Program-made: the position numbers and the translations under genes | Shown here: one piece after another, positions 1 through 9,376 of the stretch | Position numbering within the stretch: position 1 is the stretch's first letter | Layout: the number at the start of each line of letters is the position of its first letter | Notes under the pieces: model-generated | The model's database searches: none | What the model was told of the DNA's origin: nothing | Seen by the model: only the letters and a program-made list of their open reading frames with translations | IMG/VR virus record: IMGVR_UViG_3300026078_000022 | Coordinates: 38,002-102,001 of that record | DNA: 64,000 nt | From: a virus | Strand: one strand, 5' to 3'

Positions 1-341
1 TCGGCATCTTCGGCTCCTATTTTACTCAGGCTTCGGTTATAAACATCCATTAACTTTGAAATATCGTTAACGCCGCCGCCTGTCTGAGTAAGGGCCCTAA
101 TTCCGGCACCTAATCCCTTTCCTGCTTCGGATGTTAAATAATCTTTTGTAGCAGAAGGCATACCTTGTCCCGCTTCAGTTGCCATTATGTTGCGGTTCTC
201 GTAATATTCAGGCTGAATACCATACAATGCCGGATGTAGCCGCGACAATTCCCTACTAGCCTCTTTTTCTTTTTTGGCTCCTGAAATTAGTTGCCCAACT
301 CCCAAACCCGCTGTCGCTATGGCTCCTGCTGCTAAAGGCAT
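1..341 (-). CDS. Partial virion protein, probably internal/ejection protein (N-terminal 113 residues)
   Basis: The reading frame is open from an ATG at 339-341 to the window edge, so the C-terminus is missing. The product begins MPLAAGAIATAGLGVGQLIS, an Ala/Gly-rich hydrophobic segment followed by a charged KKEKEA stretch. This N-terminal style is common in internal virion (DNA ejection) proteins of podoviruses. It starts 1 nt after the stop of the acetyltransferase-like gene and sits at the distal end of the late operon, which fits a tail or ejection protein. Function is inferred from position and composition only. Confidence 0.6.
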   Translation of the reverse strand, partial: MPLAAGAIATAGLGVGQLISGAKKEKEASRELSRLHPALYGIQPEYYENRNIMATEAGQGMPSATKDYLTSEAGKGLGAGIRALTQTGGGVNDISKLMDVYNRSLSKIGAEDA

Positions 342-342
342 G

Positions 343-798
343 TTAATTGCATTTTAAAATAAGAAATAGCTTTTTATCAAATTCCAACATCCTATCAAAT
401 TCAAATCCGGCTTTTATCAATGTTTTTAACGCTGGTTCATTCCTACAATATATTCCTGTTTTAAAAGGGCCATTAAACTTATGTCTCACTACTTGCCAGA
501 ACTCAGTCAAAAATGATCGGTTTCTAAATTCCTTTAAAACATGAAACCCTTCTAAAACCAATTCATCCATCAATGTTTTGTGATATACGAAATATGCCGC
601 TAATTCCCCTTCCACATTTATCACGTACATTACCGAAGTATCCGAAATACTATTTAATGTATCTTTTATGTTTTCTTCTACTGTTCCTGCGAACTTGTGT
701 ATTAATTTATGGAAGTTATCATCTTCACGTTCATAAAAATATTGAACAATAGCTCTTTTGTCGTCAACTTCAAAGCAGTATATCTTGCCTAAACTCAT
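343..798 (-). CDS. GNAT-like acetyltransferase in the virion operon
   Basis: The 151-residue product has the order of a GNAT fold: a beta strand near residue 60 (EGELAAYFVYH), a second strand and helix (EGFHVLKEFRNRSFLTEFW), and the C-terminal NEPALKTLIKAGFEF segment that normally closes the acetyl-CoA fold. The classical (R/Q)xxGxG/A pyrophosphate loop is not obvious; FRNRSF occupies its place. GNAT-like proteins do occur among podovirus tail genes. The gene overlaps the upstream small membrane protein by 29 nt, so it is co-transcribed with virion genes. Enzymatic activity is uncertain. Confidence 0.6.
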   Translation of the reverse strand: MSLGKIYCFEVDDKRAIVQYFYEREDDNFHKLIHKFAGTVEENIKDTLNSISDTSVMYVINVEGELAAYFVYHKTLMDELVLEGFHVLKEFRNRSFLTEFWQVVRHKFNGPFKTGIYCRNEPALKTLIKAGFEFDRMLEFDKKLFLILKCN

Positions 799-1123
799 TG
801 GTACTCAAAAATATGTTAATTTCTTCATTTATTGCATTACTAAATGGCTGAAATGCAGGTCTTAAAACTTCCTGAAACTTCACTGCATTTTGTCCATTAT
901 TCGATAATAATATGGTAAAAAACCCAATAAGCACCCCAGTTGTAGCGGTAAAAATCTTGTATGGTATCACATTTTCGGTAACTTTTGCTACTTCTGCATC
1001 CGTGTAAGTCTTTATTACTGCTCCTATCTGATTTTTTATAGTAGGGATATTTGCCCGATTTTCGATGATCGTTGCCGGTATAGTTCGTTTATAATCAGGG
1101 TCATATTTTATGATATACAGCAT
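770..1123 (-). CDS. Small single-TM protein of the late operon
   Basis: A 117-residue product with one hydrophobic stretch at about residues 55-73 (KIFTATTGVLIGFFTILLS) flanked by polar regions. Its ATG overlaps the stop codon of the muzzle-like gene (TAATG) and its end overlaps the next gene by 29 nt, so translation is probably coupled. A holin or virion-associated membrane protein is possible, but a holin would usually have more than one TM helix. No family recognised. Confidence 0.6.
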   Translation of the reverse strand: MLYIIKYDPDYKRTIPATIIENRANIPTIKNQIGAVIKTYTDAEVAKVTENVIPYKIFTATTGVLIGFFTILLSNNGQNAVKFQEVLRPAFQPFSNAINEEINIFLSTNEFRQDILL

Positions 1124-4100
1124 TATTTTTTCAGGTTTCCAGAGCTAGTAAATAAAAAGTAAGCCCCTTTAAATTCATTGTATTGATTTAGGTTATTCAA
1201 ATCCATTATAAACCGGCAAACAAAGTATAACCCGATATTTCTATTGCCGTCCAGCAACATACTTCTGAATAATTCATCCGGTGATATGGGAGGATAACTA
1301 TTTGCATTTCTTAAAACGGATGCAAAAAATAAGTTCTCTTTCTTCTTAAATTGATTCAGAGACAGCCACGAATAAGAGTTATAAAAATTTGAATAAATAA
1401 GGTCTAGCCAGAAACAATAAGGATTACTATCTATTGAAATGGATTGTAGGATTTTATTGGTATCGGGGGCCTTGTTGAGAACTCCAATAAAATTAGGAAT
1501 TACCTGCTGTCCATAATATTCGGCAAAACTTTCACTGCCTGAATTGTGATAATAAGGAGAGCCCCCCGCAAAAGAAACCAGTTGAACGCCTGATTTATCC
1601 CCTTTTAATACCGCGTACGATTCCGGGACAAAGCCGACTGATCTTACCCATCTACCCGTAGGAATATTATATACAATGGTTTCCTGATGTTTTAAATCCC
1701 AATTGAACCGATTGTTTATGTATGAAGTTAGATCATTTGAATTGTTTCGACGGGGCCGGAAAGAAACATATACATTATTCCTATCCATATCAATGCCTGT
1801 CATTACATCGAATCTCTTTTCTTTTTCTACGCTTTTATTCCACGACTTTATAAACTTAGTTTTTGATATAAAATATGATTTCACATACCCTTGCGCCCCA
1901 CTTTCTGCATTAAATTCTGTAATGTCAATAGCACTTCTGTAATCACAAAGTATAAATGCTTCGTTCATTCCATCGTACCAAAACGCATATTTATCGTAAA
2001 ACAAAACACTTCCTGTATCCTCAAAAGATACTCCATATTCGCTACCTAATTTTTGATGTGGCTCACTGAGTTTATCATCCAGATTAGCCACTTGTACCCC
2101 TTCAGCATTAGCGAATATGTATTGAAAATTAAAGTTCGTGGTGAACCAATTATTTTCACAAAGGAACATTACAATACTTCCTTGCGTTTTCATGGCTACT
2201 ATACCACCCCATGAGAAACTTTCTTTGAATTGCTTTCTGTTTTCTGACCGGAATATACCTAATCCATTTAAAGCACCATCCGATATGAAATTATCCCCCT
2301 TTATCACATCTAGTGGATACCATTGTTGCCGGGCATTATCATTTTTAACGTTTTGACGGCCACAACTACTACAGTTAGCGCCCCAATTGTCGCTTATGTT
2401 AGCGCTTTCAAAAGGATGATTAAAAAATTCTAATCCCACATTGGGAATAGGAATGTTTCTTGTCAGGAAGTAAGTATCCCAAAATTCCAGATCAATGGTA
2501 GCCGGGAAATTGTATAAGGGAACATTATTAACGTCATAGCCGGTAAATATGGCTATCCGGTTATTAATGATCGGCCAAAAACCTGCTACTTCACAATAAG
2601 GTATAGTTTCTGATTGTTGTGTAGGTGTGTATATTTCTATCCAAAAACCATTTTTATTGAATACTTTATTAAGTCGGAGATCATATCTGACAATAAGCGT
2701 AATTGATTTATTGTTGGCAATTGTTGCTTGTGAAGGATTCTCCACCGCCGTAGTGGGTAATATACCTGCATTAACGGCTGCCTGATTATAATTAGTACCT
2801 AAAATCTGAACATCAATCGGATCTCCATTAGTGGATACATCCAATAAATGACCATCTCCATCGTCCAAAATCCTTAACCTGTCTCCTGTTACAAATTGGT
2901 AATTTGATAAGGTTGTGAAGTTTCGAGCAATATTATAATTGTAAAGCGAATCAATGGCTATAGAGCAAAACACTGCCGTATTAGGATCATTTACCACATT
3001 TCCACTGCTATCAATAAAACTGATGCTATCGCCAACCCATTGTATATATTTTAAGACACTCAAATTTTTAGATACAGAAAAAGTAAACCATTTAATGTCT
3101 GGGTATGCTGAAAAATTCAGTGCATTAGAAATTACCGATTTAAAAAACGTAGCTTTAACATCATCCCTTTCAAGGAAAGACGGCACAGCAACATCTTTAA
3201 TCACATTAACGAACATTAATCGGCCAGCCAAATCAGCGCCATAGCATCCTACCGAATATTTTCCTCCTTCTTTTAATGAAGTTTGTGATGAAGTTTGAAT
3301 ATTTATTGATAAGTTAATTGGAATAGGATAATCCCTTATCTGACAATTAACGCATGGCGATAATGATTCATCAAATAAAAATAACGGGATGTTACCGCAG
3401 TTGGATATTGTTATAATATATGAACCACCTGCATTTATATAAATGTTGTTTACTCTATTACCTTGCTGTCCATTATGCACAATTAACGTGAATGTGCCAT
3501 CTTGCTTACTGCTTACTGTACCACCACCAACTATAGAAACGGATATACCTGAGTAATCAATTGTGCCATCCAAATTAGTTATCTTACCTGATACTACTAT
3601 CCGGTTACAATCTCCTACTACTCCATTATTGTAATCAGTCAGATATGCCGGTGAATTTTGACACCATCCTATTCCTGATCTGCTAGTTACAATGGTAAAG
3701 TCAATTGGATAGGCACAGTTTAATTTAGTCTGATTAAACTCAATATCTACAATATCTGCATTGGACGCTTTTGTATACGCAAAATAAAACCCATTTTTGT
3801 CCGTAACCATCCCTCCATTATCTAAATCACCATGATTCATTGTATATGCAAACGATTCTATAGGTATAGGATCATTTACTGATTCAAAAAAATAGCCCTC
3901 TATAAACCTAAATTTTTTATTTCCTTGTTGCGTTATATAAGGACAATAAACATAGAACAAATCACTTCCGTTCCCCCATACATCTACGTCTGCGCCTGTA
4001 CAATCAATCTCCATTTCTTTTGAATAGGTAACTACTCCTGTATTGGGTACGATAGATGTATTATTGCCTGATATTATCGTTGTTGACCTTGAATTAGCCA

Positions 4101-5817
4101 ACCCCAATATATACGTACTCTTGCTTCTATAATCACCCGTACTTGCTACATTATGTCTTCCCAATGTAGCAATATATCTTCCGGCAGGAACTATAAAATC
4201 AAACACGCATACAAAATAACTTCCACTATCATATATAGTTTGAATAGCGGTTTTACTTTCGTTTATTGTTAAATCGTATGGCGCTGCACTAACTTTACTC
4301 AATGTAAAATTTGGTGCAACCTGATACCACACACCATCTGAAAAATAAGGAGTACCTTTTAAATAACAACGAAGTGCTTTTTTATCTGCAAAATTCAGGT
4401 CAAATGTTGTAGTTTCAGTTTGATCGAATGCGATATTTCCACTTCCAAAATCTATACCTCCGAATCTTACTGTTGTGTCGCTACCTAGAAAATAAGATAT
4501 TTGTGAACAAAAATCAAAGCTATCCGCGCATCTACCGATATAAGCATATAATCTTATTTTTCTTACCGGTACATTACAGCCACTTGTTTCTTTTTCCTGA
4601 ACTACTATATCTATATTATTTGTTATTTCACATCCGAAATTTGGGTACCCATATCTATTATCCCCAAAAGCAATTGAATCTCCCAAATCTGTCATACCTA
4701 CGCTTAATTGCGGCAAATCATTTTGCAGTCTTAATGCGTTGGGCTGATCTATTATTTCTGATACTTTTGAGAAATCGAATATGTAATCAATAGTATTAAG
4801 CGTAGCATTATAATTATAATTTGACCACGGATTTACTCGTAACCAATAATCAGTCCCTAATATCTCATTGGGAGATAAACCACACGTAGAATACTTGTAA
4901 ATCGTATCATACAAAAACCAATCACCTCCGCATTGTCTTACATAAATCCTAATTTTCTCAGTCAATGGCGAACCCGCATCCATTGTTATTTTACCGTTCT
5001 TAGGTAATTGATCAGGATTATTAAGAAAATCCTCTGATTTTATTATCAGAGGTAATGAATAAGGAGACAAGGTAGTATATCTACCATCTGTATTTACTTT
5101 ATCATAGGCAAACTGAAAAGACTTATCAATAAGACGGTTAATTTTACCAGTGTCCTGATTTGTATTTGGGATAGGCACTACCACCGGTTTGTACATTGGG
5201 GGGCGTACTGCTAACTCCAAATATTCCCTACGGTCGAAATGAGGCGGTTGCAATTTCCAGTAATGGAATAAAGATGCATTAAAACCATTTGTTTTAATAG
5301 CTGCTACTACATTAATAAATCCATGCCAGTTTTTGCTATCAGTCCATGTGAGAAACTTTTCTACTACATTTCCATGCTTATCGCTTACTGTTCTTATTTT
5401 AACCCGGTGATCTGAAATAAAAGCATCCTGATCATCTCTAAAATTAAGTTCAGGATCTATTATTATTTTAGTCCATGTTAATTCATTTCCATCTACTGAA
5501 TAAATGCCATGATTACCATTTCCGTTGAAATTGAAACAGAATGTTTCTTGTGTTACTTCAGAAAAGTAGTTACCAACGTTTTTATTATACCCATCCGGTA
5601 GTATTACGTTCGGAATAACAATATTACTTCTACCGGGGCTTAATACCAGAAAGTTTTGTCCTTCACCTGTTCCGTTATCTGTGCCCAATCCTAATGCGGG
5701 ATTCCCATTCACGTCCCACGCCATATCCTTTATGAAAGGGCTCTCATTTGCCTTAATCTGTGTGTAATCAGCGTCGAGATTAAGAAATATAGGTTTTATT
5801 CCGTCTTGTGCCTGCAT
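1123..5817 (-). CDS. Muzzle/nozzle-like tail protein (crAss 'stabilization' protein type)
   Basis: At 1564 residues this is the largest product in the window. It is beta-rich and full of Asn, Gly and aromatic residues, with repeated short strands typical of the propeller-containing nozzle/muzzle proteins that close podovirus tails. It sits directly after two ring-like genes, as the stabilization/muzzle gene does in crAss-like genomes. Around residues 745-820 there is an Ig-like segment with the pattern VVSGKITNLDG...GISVSIVGG...DGTFTLIV, resembling carboxypeptidase-regulatory/CnaB-like folds. Such domains often help bind surfaces. The assignment rests on size, position and composition. Confidence 0.72.
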   Translation of the reverse strand: MQAQDGIKPIFLNLDADYTQIKANESPFIKDMAWDVNGNPALGLGTDNGTGEGQNFLVLSPGRSNIVIPNVILPDGYNKNVGNYFSEVTQETFCFNFNGNGNHGIYSVDGNELTWTKIIIDPELNFRDDQDAFISDHRVKIRTVSDKHGNVVEKFLTWTDSKNWHGFINVVAAIKTNGFNASLFHYWKLQPPHFDRREYLELAVRPPMYKPVVVPIPNTNQDTGKINRLIDKSFQFAYDKVNTDGRYTTLSPYSLPLIIKSEDFLNNPDQLPKNGKITMDAGSPLTEKIRIYVRQCGGDWFLYDTIYKYSTCGLSPNEILGTDYWLRVNPWSNYNYNATLNTIDYIFDFSKVSEIIDQPNALRLQNDLPQLSVGMTDLGDSIAFGDNRYGYPNFGCEITNNIDIVVQEKETSGCNVPVRKIRLYAYIGRCADSFDFCSQISYFLGSDTTVRFGGIDFGSGNIAFDQTETTTFDLNFADKKALRCYLKGTPYFSDGVWYQVAPNFTLSKVSAAPYDLTINESKTAIQTIYDSGSYFVCVFDFIVPAGRYIATLGRHNVASTGDYRSKSTYILGLANSRSTTIISGNNTSIVPNTGVVTYSKEMEIDCTGADVDVWGNGSDLFYVYCPYITQQGNKKFRFIEGYFFESVNDPIPIESFAYTMNHGDLDNGGMVTDKNGFYFAYTKASNADIVDIEFNQTKLNCAYPIDFTIVTSRSGIGWCQNSPAYLTDYNNGVVGDCNRIVVSGKITNLDGTIDYSGISVSIVGGGTVSSKQDGTFTLIVHNGQQGNRVNNIYINAGGSYIITISNCGNIPLFLFDESLSPCVNCQIRDYPIPINLSINIQTSSQTSLKEGGKYSVGCYGADLAGRLMFVNVIKDVAVPSFLERDDVKATFFKSVISNALNFSAYPDIKWFTFSVSKNLSVLKYIQWVGDSISFIDSSGNVVNDPNTAVFCSIAIDSLYNYNIARNFTTLSNYQFVTGDRLRILDDGDGHLLDVSTNGDPIDVQILGTNYNQAAVNAGILPTTAVENPSQATIANNKSITLIVRYDLRLNKVFNKNGFWIEIYTPTQQSETIPYCEVAGFWPIINNRIAIFTGYDVNNVPLYNFPATIDLEFWDTYFLTRNIPIPNVGLEFFNHPFESANISDNWGANCSSCGRQNVKNDNARQQWYPLDVIKGDNFISDGALNGLGIFRSENRKQFKESFSWGGIVAMKTQGSIVMFLCENNWFTTNFNFQYIFANAEGVQVANLDDKLSEPHQKLGSEYGVSFEDTGSVLFYDKYAFWYDGMNEAFILCDYRSAIDITEFNAESGAQGYVKSYFISKTKFIKSWNKSVEKEKRFDVMTGIDMDRNNVYVSFRPRRNNSNDLTSYINNRFNWDLKHQETIVYNIPTGRWVRSVGFVPESYAVLKGDKSGVQLVSFAGGSPYYHNSGSESFAEYYGQQVIPNFIGVLNKAPDTNKILQSISIDSNPYCFWLDLIYSNFYNSYSWLSLNQFKKKENLFFASVLRNANSYPPISPDELFRSMLLDGNRNIGLYFVCRFIMDLNNLNQYNEFKGAYFLFTSSGNLKK

Positions 5818-6959
5818 TATGAAAACCAGTCATTTTTGTGGTGATGTTGATAATAAGAGGGCATTTTAACCGGGGGTGTTGTTATCATTTTAAGTTCTGC
5901 AATCCGGTATTTATTTAGATCACCTAATAATCCCCATTTCTGCGCTGCATATTTTCGCTCATACACCATTGCTAATTGTTGTTTGTCGTCTTTATGCGAA
6001 CTCGCAAACCATTGCAACCCGGACATAAAGCATTCTTTAGCCATGTACGGGATCATTAGATTTTTCAACTGAATATCAGCAAAATATCTAACCATAACAT
6101 GATCGAATGGGAAATCATGTGGTAATACTAATCGGTTGCCAAGTTCATTTAAGTTATAAATATTACGGAAATCTATTCTACCATGCAAATGACTACCGCA
6201 CTGAATACCAAACCAATCTATTTTTGATGAACAAAAGTACCTCCATGTATCTACATTGCGATTGCCACAAAATGATTGTGCGTTACCACCAAACGGGATG
6301 CCATCTGTTTTAATTCCACAGGCATGACATAAGGCATCTACATTGGCATCCGTATCACAACAACAACCATTATTATCTACATCTACCTTACACAGTTTTG
6401 TATTTTCTGTTTTTAATATCGTGTTTGTCCATATTCCATTTGTGTAAACTCGTTCAGGGAATTGTGTTTCCTGATAAAAAAAACCCTGTGGATCAATATA
6501 CTTACGATCTACACAAGTAAATGAAATATCATTACCATTAGGTAATTTATCTGTTTTTACTGAAGTGATAGCCTCATATCCTTTTATAGTATTACAAAGT
6601 TTATAACCACACTTAAATTCGCAGGCGCAATCTTTGGCAGTTGAAATATCTACTATATCATCCGTAATTCTTTCGTTCCTCCATACCGGCAGAAATGCTC
6701 CTGTTCCATCAATTACATTTACGGAACATAATCTAAGTGCATCACATGGTAATTCAATTGAATTGGTTCTTTTATTAACTTTAAATTTTGATCGTACTGG
6801 AATTTTTACCCGATCGAATATCTTTAATGAATCTTCGTTTAAATCGTTATAAACGTCTTTACTACAGTTCAGATATAAACCCTTATTACGCTGTAACGTG
6901 TCTCCGCTTCTTAAACAAAGATCCTTCACAACCGAAGTTATATGTTCAAATTTTGGCAT
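5817..6959 (-). CDS. Tail-neck ring-like protein, Cys-rich
   Basis: The 380-residue product lies between the muzzle-like gene (1-nt overlap) and another ring-like gene. The N-terminus (RVKIPVRSKFKVNKRTNSIELP) resembles the start of phage head-completion/adaptor folds. The middle is strikingly Cys-rich (CACEFKCGYKLC, then CCCDTDANVDALCHACG), suggesting metal binding or disulfide stabilisation, unusual for an adaptor. The C-terminus is helical and ends with a His-rich tail. Role as a neck/tail ring is inferred from position. Confidence 0.62.
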   Translation of the reverse strand: MPKFEHITSVVKDLCLRSGDTLQRNKGLYLNCSKDVYNDLNEDSLKIFDRVKIPVRSKFKVNKRTNSIELPCDALRLCSVNVIDGTGAFLPVWRNERITDDIVDISTAKDCACEFKCGYKLCNTIKGYEAITSVKTDKLPNGNDISFTCVDRKYIDPQGFFYQETQFPERVYTNGIWTNTILKTENTKLCKVDVDNNGCCCDTDANVDALCHACGIKTDGIPFGGNAQSFCGNRNVDTWRYFCSSKIDWFGIQCGSHLHGRIDFRNIYNLNELGNRLVLPHDFPFDHVMVRYFADIQLKNLMIPYMAKECFMSGLQWFASSHKDDKQQLAMVYERKYAAQKWGLLGDLNKYRIAELKMITTPPVKMPSYYQHHHKNDWFS

Positions 6960-7628
6960 TTATATCTGGCTTTGCTGTTCTTGTAATCTACGTTTCAATT
7001 CCAATACATTCTTATCGTAACTGTTATCTACCACTTTTACGGGGAATGGCTTAACTTTCAATGATACTCCTAACACCGTATTAGCTACGTCCATTGCCTG
7101 ATCTAAGCTAACATCAATATCCGGTGAATCATAAGTGGTTTCTATATCCAGAGCTGTTATGCATGGCGGCAAATGATATGCATTAATTCCTTTTCCTTTT
7201 ACCACATAGAATTTAAAAAAATCATAATCGCCGCTCAAATAAAAGTTTTCTTCTCCGGGACTTACTTGTGATAACTCAATACTATCATCACCTCCTGCGC
7301 ACCCATCTGCAACGGGATAAATGTTTGTGAAATGCATGTTTTTAGGAAGCCTGTATAAATCTACATCTCCCATATCAGCCCGCCTCATGCCTCTTTTATC
7401 GGTATCTGTTAATGCAAATCTTTTAATTGAAAGTATTTGAGAATAAAAATAATACTCCTCCCCATCCAATGACTTCTTACTTCTGAAGTATTGTTCACGC
7501 ATCATTGCAGATAAGGCGGCTTTTGCATACTGCATCATATCTGCTTCAGTCAACGTCTGATTAGTTGCCTTTGCAGAACCGACTTGGTAGAAGCGCCAAA
7601 TCACCTCAGAAACGGTCTTTAACGTCAT
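6960..7628 (-). CDS. Tail-neck ring-like protein
   Basis: A 222-residue product starting MTLKTVSEVIWRFYQ, with an N-terminal helical part, a beta-rich middle and a C-terminal helix rich in Gln and Arg (LELKRRLQEQQSQI). The gene is contiguous with the 380-residue ring-like gene (1 nt between) and its ATG follows immediately on the stop of the HNH endonuclease. Size and position match one of the ring proteins below the portal in crAss-like virions. No sequence motif proves this. Confidence 0.6.
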   Translation of the reverse strand: MTLKTVSEVIWRFYQVGSAKATNQTLTEADMMQYAKAALSAMMREQYFRSKKSLDGEEYYFYSQILSIKRFALTDTDKRGMRRADMGDVDLYRLPKNMHFTNIYPVADGCAGGDDSIELSQVSPGEENFYLSGDYDFFKFYVVKGKGINAYHLPPCITALDIETTYDSPDIDVSLDQAMDVANTVLGVSLKVKPFPVKVVDNSYDKNVLELKRRLQEQQSQI

Positions 7629-8273
7629 TTATGACATATTGTTTTTATTGTAATAATATTCGCATGTTTGTGCGAACGATTTTCTTCTTAAATGATCCGT
7701 TATAGCTGTAGCATTCACATTAAACAACCTTGCCCAATCTTGTAATATCATTTTTTTACCATTGTATTCTAACCATTTATTATTTCTTCTATTACCTTGT
7801 TGTTGTTGTTCTGTTGCCCATCTAACATTATTTGGTTCGTAATCTCCATTTACATTAGGGTACCGATCTAAGCTATGTTTTGCAGTTGGTCTATCGCCTA
7901 CATCTTTATAAAAATTTTCAAAAGATTCAAGCCAACGATCACATACCTTTATACCTCTACCTCCATAATTATTATATGCAGGATTATTTTCATTATAGCA
8001 ACGACTTTTAATTGCTAACCAACAAGTATATTCAGGAGTTGTTTCTTTACCACTATTCCCATGAATCGTATTTACCTTAGCTGCTATTTCTTTATGTAAA
8101 CAACCACAACTTTTAGTCAACCCTCTTTTCAAAAAATTACCATATACAATAGTTTCATTACCGCATTCGCACATACAGAGCCATCTTGTACCTTGATTTT
8201 TCGCATGTGGGCTTTCTGATATAACTAGTAATCGGCCATACTTTTTACCTAATAAATCTGATTTTTTACTCAT
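7629..8273 (-). CDS. HNH-family homing endonuclease
   Basis: The 214-residue product starts with a two-part zinc-ribbon-like region (CMCECGN at 33-39 and SCGCLH at 55-60). An HNH core follows, with the diagnostic TAKHSLDRYPNVNGDYEPNN stretch and the following VRWAT near residues 130-155. The C-terminus (MILQDWARLFNVNATAITDHL) is a helix-turn-helix of the type found at the end of such mobile nucleases. It lies between virion genes with no evident function there and ends exactly where the next ring gene begins. Best read as a free-standing mobile endonuclease inserted in the late operon. Confidence 0.88.
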   Translation of the reverse strand: MSKKSDLLGKKYGRLLVISESPHAKNQGTRWLCMCECGNETIVYGNFLKRGLTKSCGCLHKEIAAKVNTIHGNSGKETTPEYTCWLAIKSRCYNENNPAYNNYGGRGIKVCDRWLESFENFYKDVGDRPTAKHSLDRYPNVNGDYEPNNVRWATEQQQQGNRRNNKWLEYNGKKMILQDWARLFNVNATAITDHLRRKSFAQTCEYYYNKNNMS

Positions 8274-8276
8274 GAA

Positions 8277-8642
8277 TTATAATTTCTTATACATAAAATA
8301 ATTCAAATACACAAGTATAAACATATCAAATATAAAAACCAATATCTCTATTGGATAGAAACCAAATATGCACAATACAATAGGCCAGTAAGTTAATGCC
8401 CCTATAACAGAACTTTCGCATTTTACACATCCCCACAATGGCCGCGTCCATTCTTTACCTTTATGCTTCTCAAAGAATGAAGGAGATATACTATAAAATA
8501 TATTTCCCGAACATTTTTTGCCAGTATTAATATCATCCACACAACCGCCTTCAAAACAGGTATGCCAACCGTTTATCGCCATGCTTTGAAGCACCACAAA
8601 TATTAAAAATGAAATTATGTATAATATTAATTGCTCAATCAT
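8277..8642 (-). CDS. Small multi-pass membrane protein with Cys pairs
   Basis: The start is taken at 8640-8642, where ATG overlaps the upstream TGA (ATGA). This gives 121 residues beginning MIEQLILYIISFLIF. A first TM helix covers about residues 3-20 and one or two more lie near the C-terminus (YWPIVLCIFGF, LVFIFDMFILVYL). Between them lie four Cys residues including the pair WGCVKCE, a pattern seen in small phage membrane proteins of unknown role. A holin or host-membrane function is possible. It separates the first ring-like gene from the HNH gene. Confidence 0.7.
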   Translation of the reverse strand: MIEQLILYIISFLIFVVLQSMAINGWHTCFEGGCVDDINTGKKCSGNIFYSISPSFFEKHKGKEWTRPLWGCVKCESSVIGALTYWPIVLCIFGFYPIEILVFIFDMFILVYLNYFMYKKL

Positions 8643-9373
8643 AGAATACTTTTTTGTGAAAGCACAATACTCCATTCCTGCAATTCCCTATCCTTAGCAT
8701 ATGCCGAATACAAAGACATTAATCCATTAAATAACGGAGTATAACTAGCGTTAGTCCATTCAGATTCTGTTGAACCGTCCGGATTAAATAAAAATGTATC
8801 ATCAGGTTGAGTAAAATAGTTGTAAACTACAGGCGTTTCTTGTTTACAATATAATACATAAACAGTGCTTATATCATAAGGACATACTTGCAATTGTTTA
8901 TTACCAATAAATCTACAAATAGGATTTATTAAGGTAGGATAATTGTAAGTACTTGTTGTTTTATAATCAAATTCGGATTGTGGTGTAATAATTACGGGCC
9001 TCGTTTGGCACCCGCGTTTTAAATTTTGAGTTTTAAATTCTGCTTCTGTATCAATTATGATAGGTGAACTACAATCAGATCCATCTGGCTTTAATGAAAT
9101 AAAAGGATTACCTAATAAATTCCTGAAATCATCAGGAAGTTGTACAATCCCATTTTTTACAGGGATTTTAACAAATCTCATAAAAGGCTCTATCATTTCC
9201 TGAATGTCTTCCCTCGATGGATAATATTTGCACAACTCAGATAAGAGTAAACTTGTTACTGCATTATATTGATCGCTATAAATTTTAGGACTATAGAAAA
9301 AGTTCTGATCTTCCGATGCAACCGAAAGAATAGACTTCAACATTGGGTCAAGTTTCACCTTATCATTTGCCAT
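8639..9373 (-). CDS. Ring-like/head-tail adaptor protein
   Basis: The 244-residue product has a helical N-terminus followed by FVKIPVKNGIVQLPDDFRNLL. That resembles the strand-turn opening of the larger ring-like protein encoded downstream (VKIPVRSKFKVNKRTNSIELP), so the two may be distant paralogues. Short beta segments and a helical C-terminus (GLMSLYSAYAKDRELQEWS) follow. Its position between the large Ser/Thr-rich virion gene and the other ring genes fits the first neck ring in crAss-like phages. Confidence 0.6.
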   Translation of the reverse strand: MANDKVKLDPMLKSILSVASEDQNFFYSPKIYSDQYNAVTSLLLSELCKYYPSREDIQEMIEPFMRFVKIPVKNGIVQLPDDFRNLLGNPFISLKPDGSDCSSPIIIDTEAEFKTQNLKRGCQTRPVIITPQSEFDYKTTSTYNYPTLINPICRFIGNKQLQVCPYDISTVYVLYCKQETPVVYNYFTQPDDTFLFNPDGSTESEWTNASYTPLFNGLMSLYSAYAKDRELQEWSIVLSQKSIL

Positions 9374-9376
9374 ATA

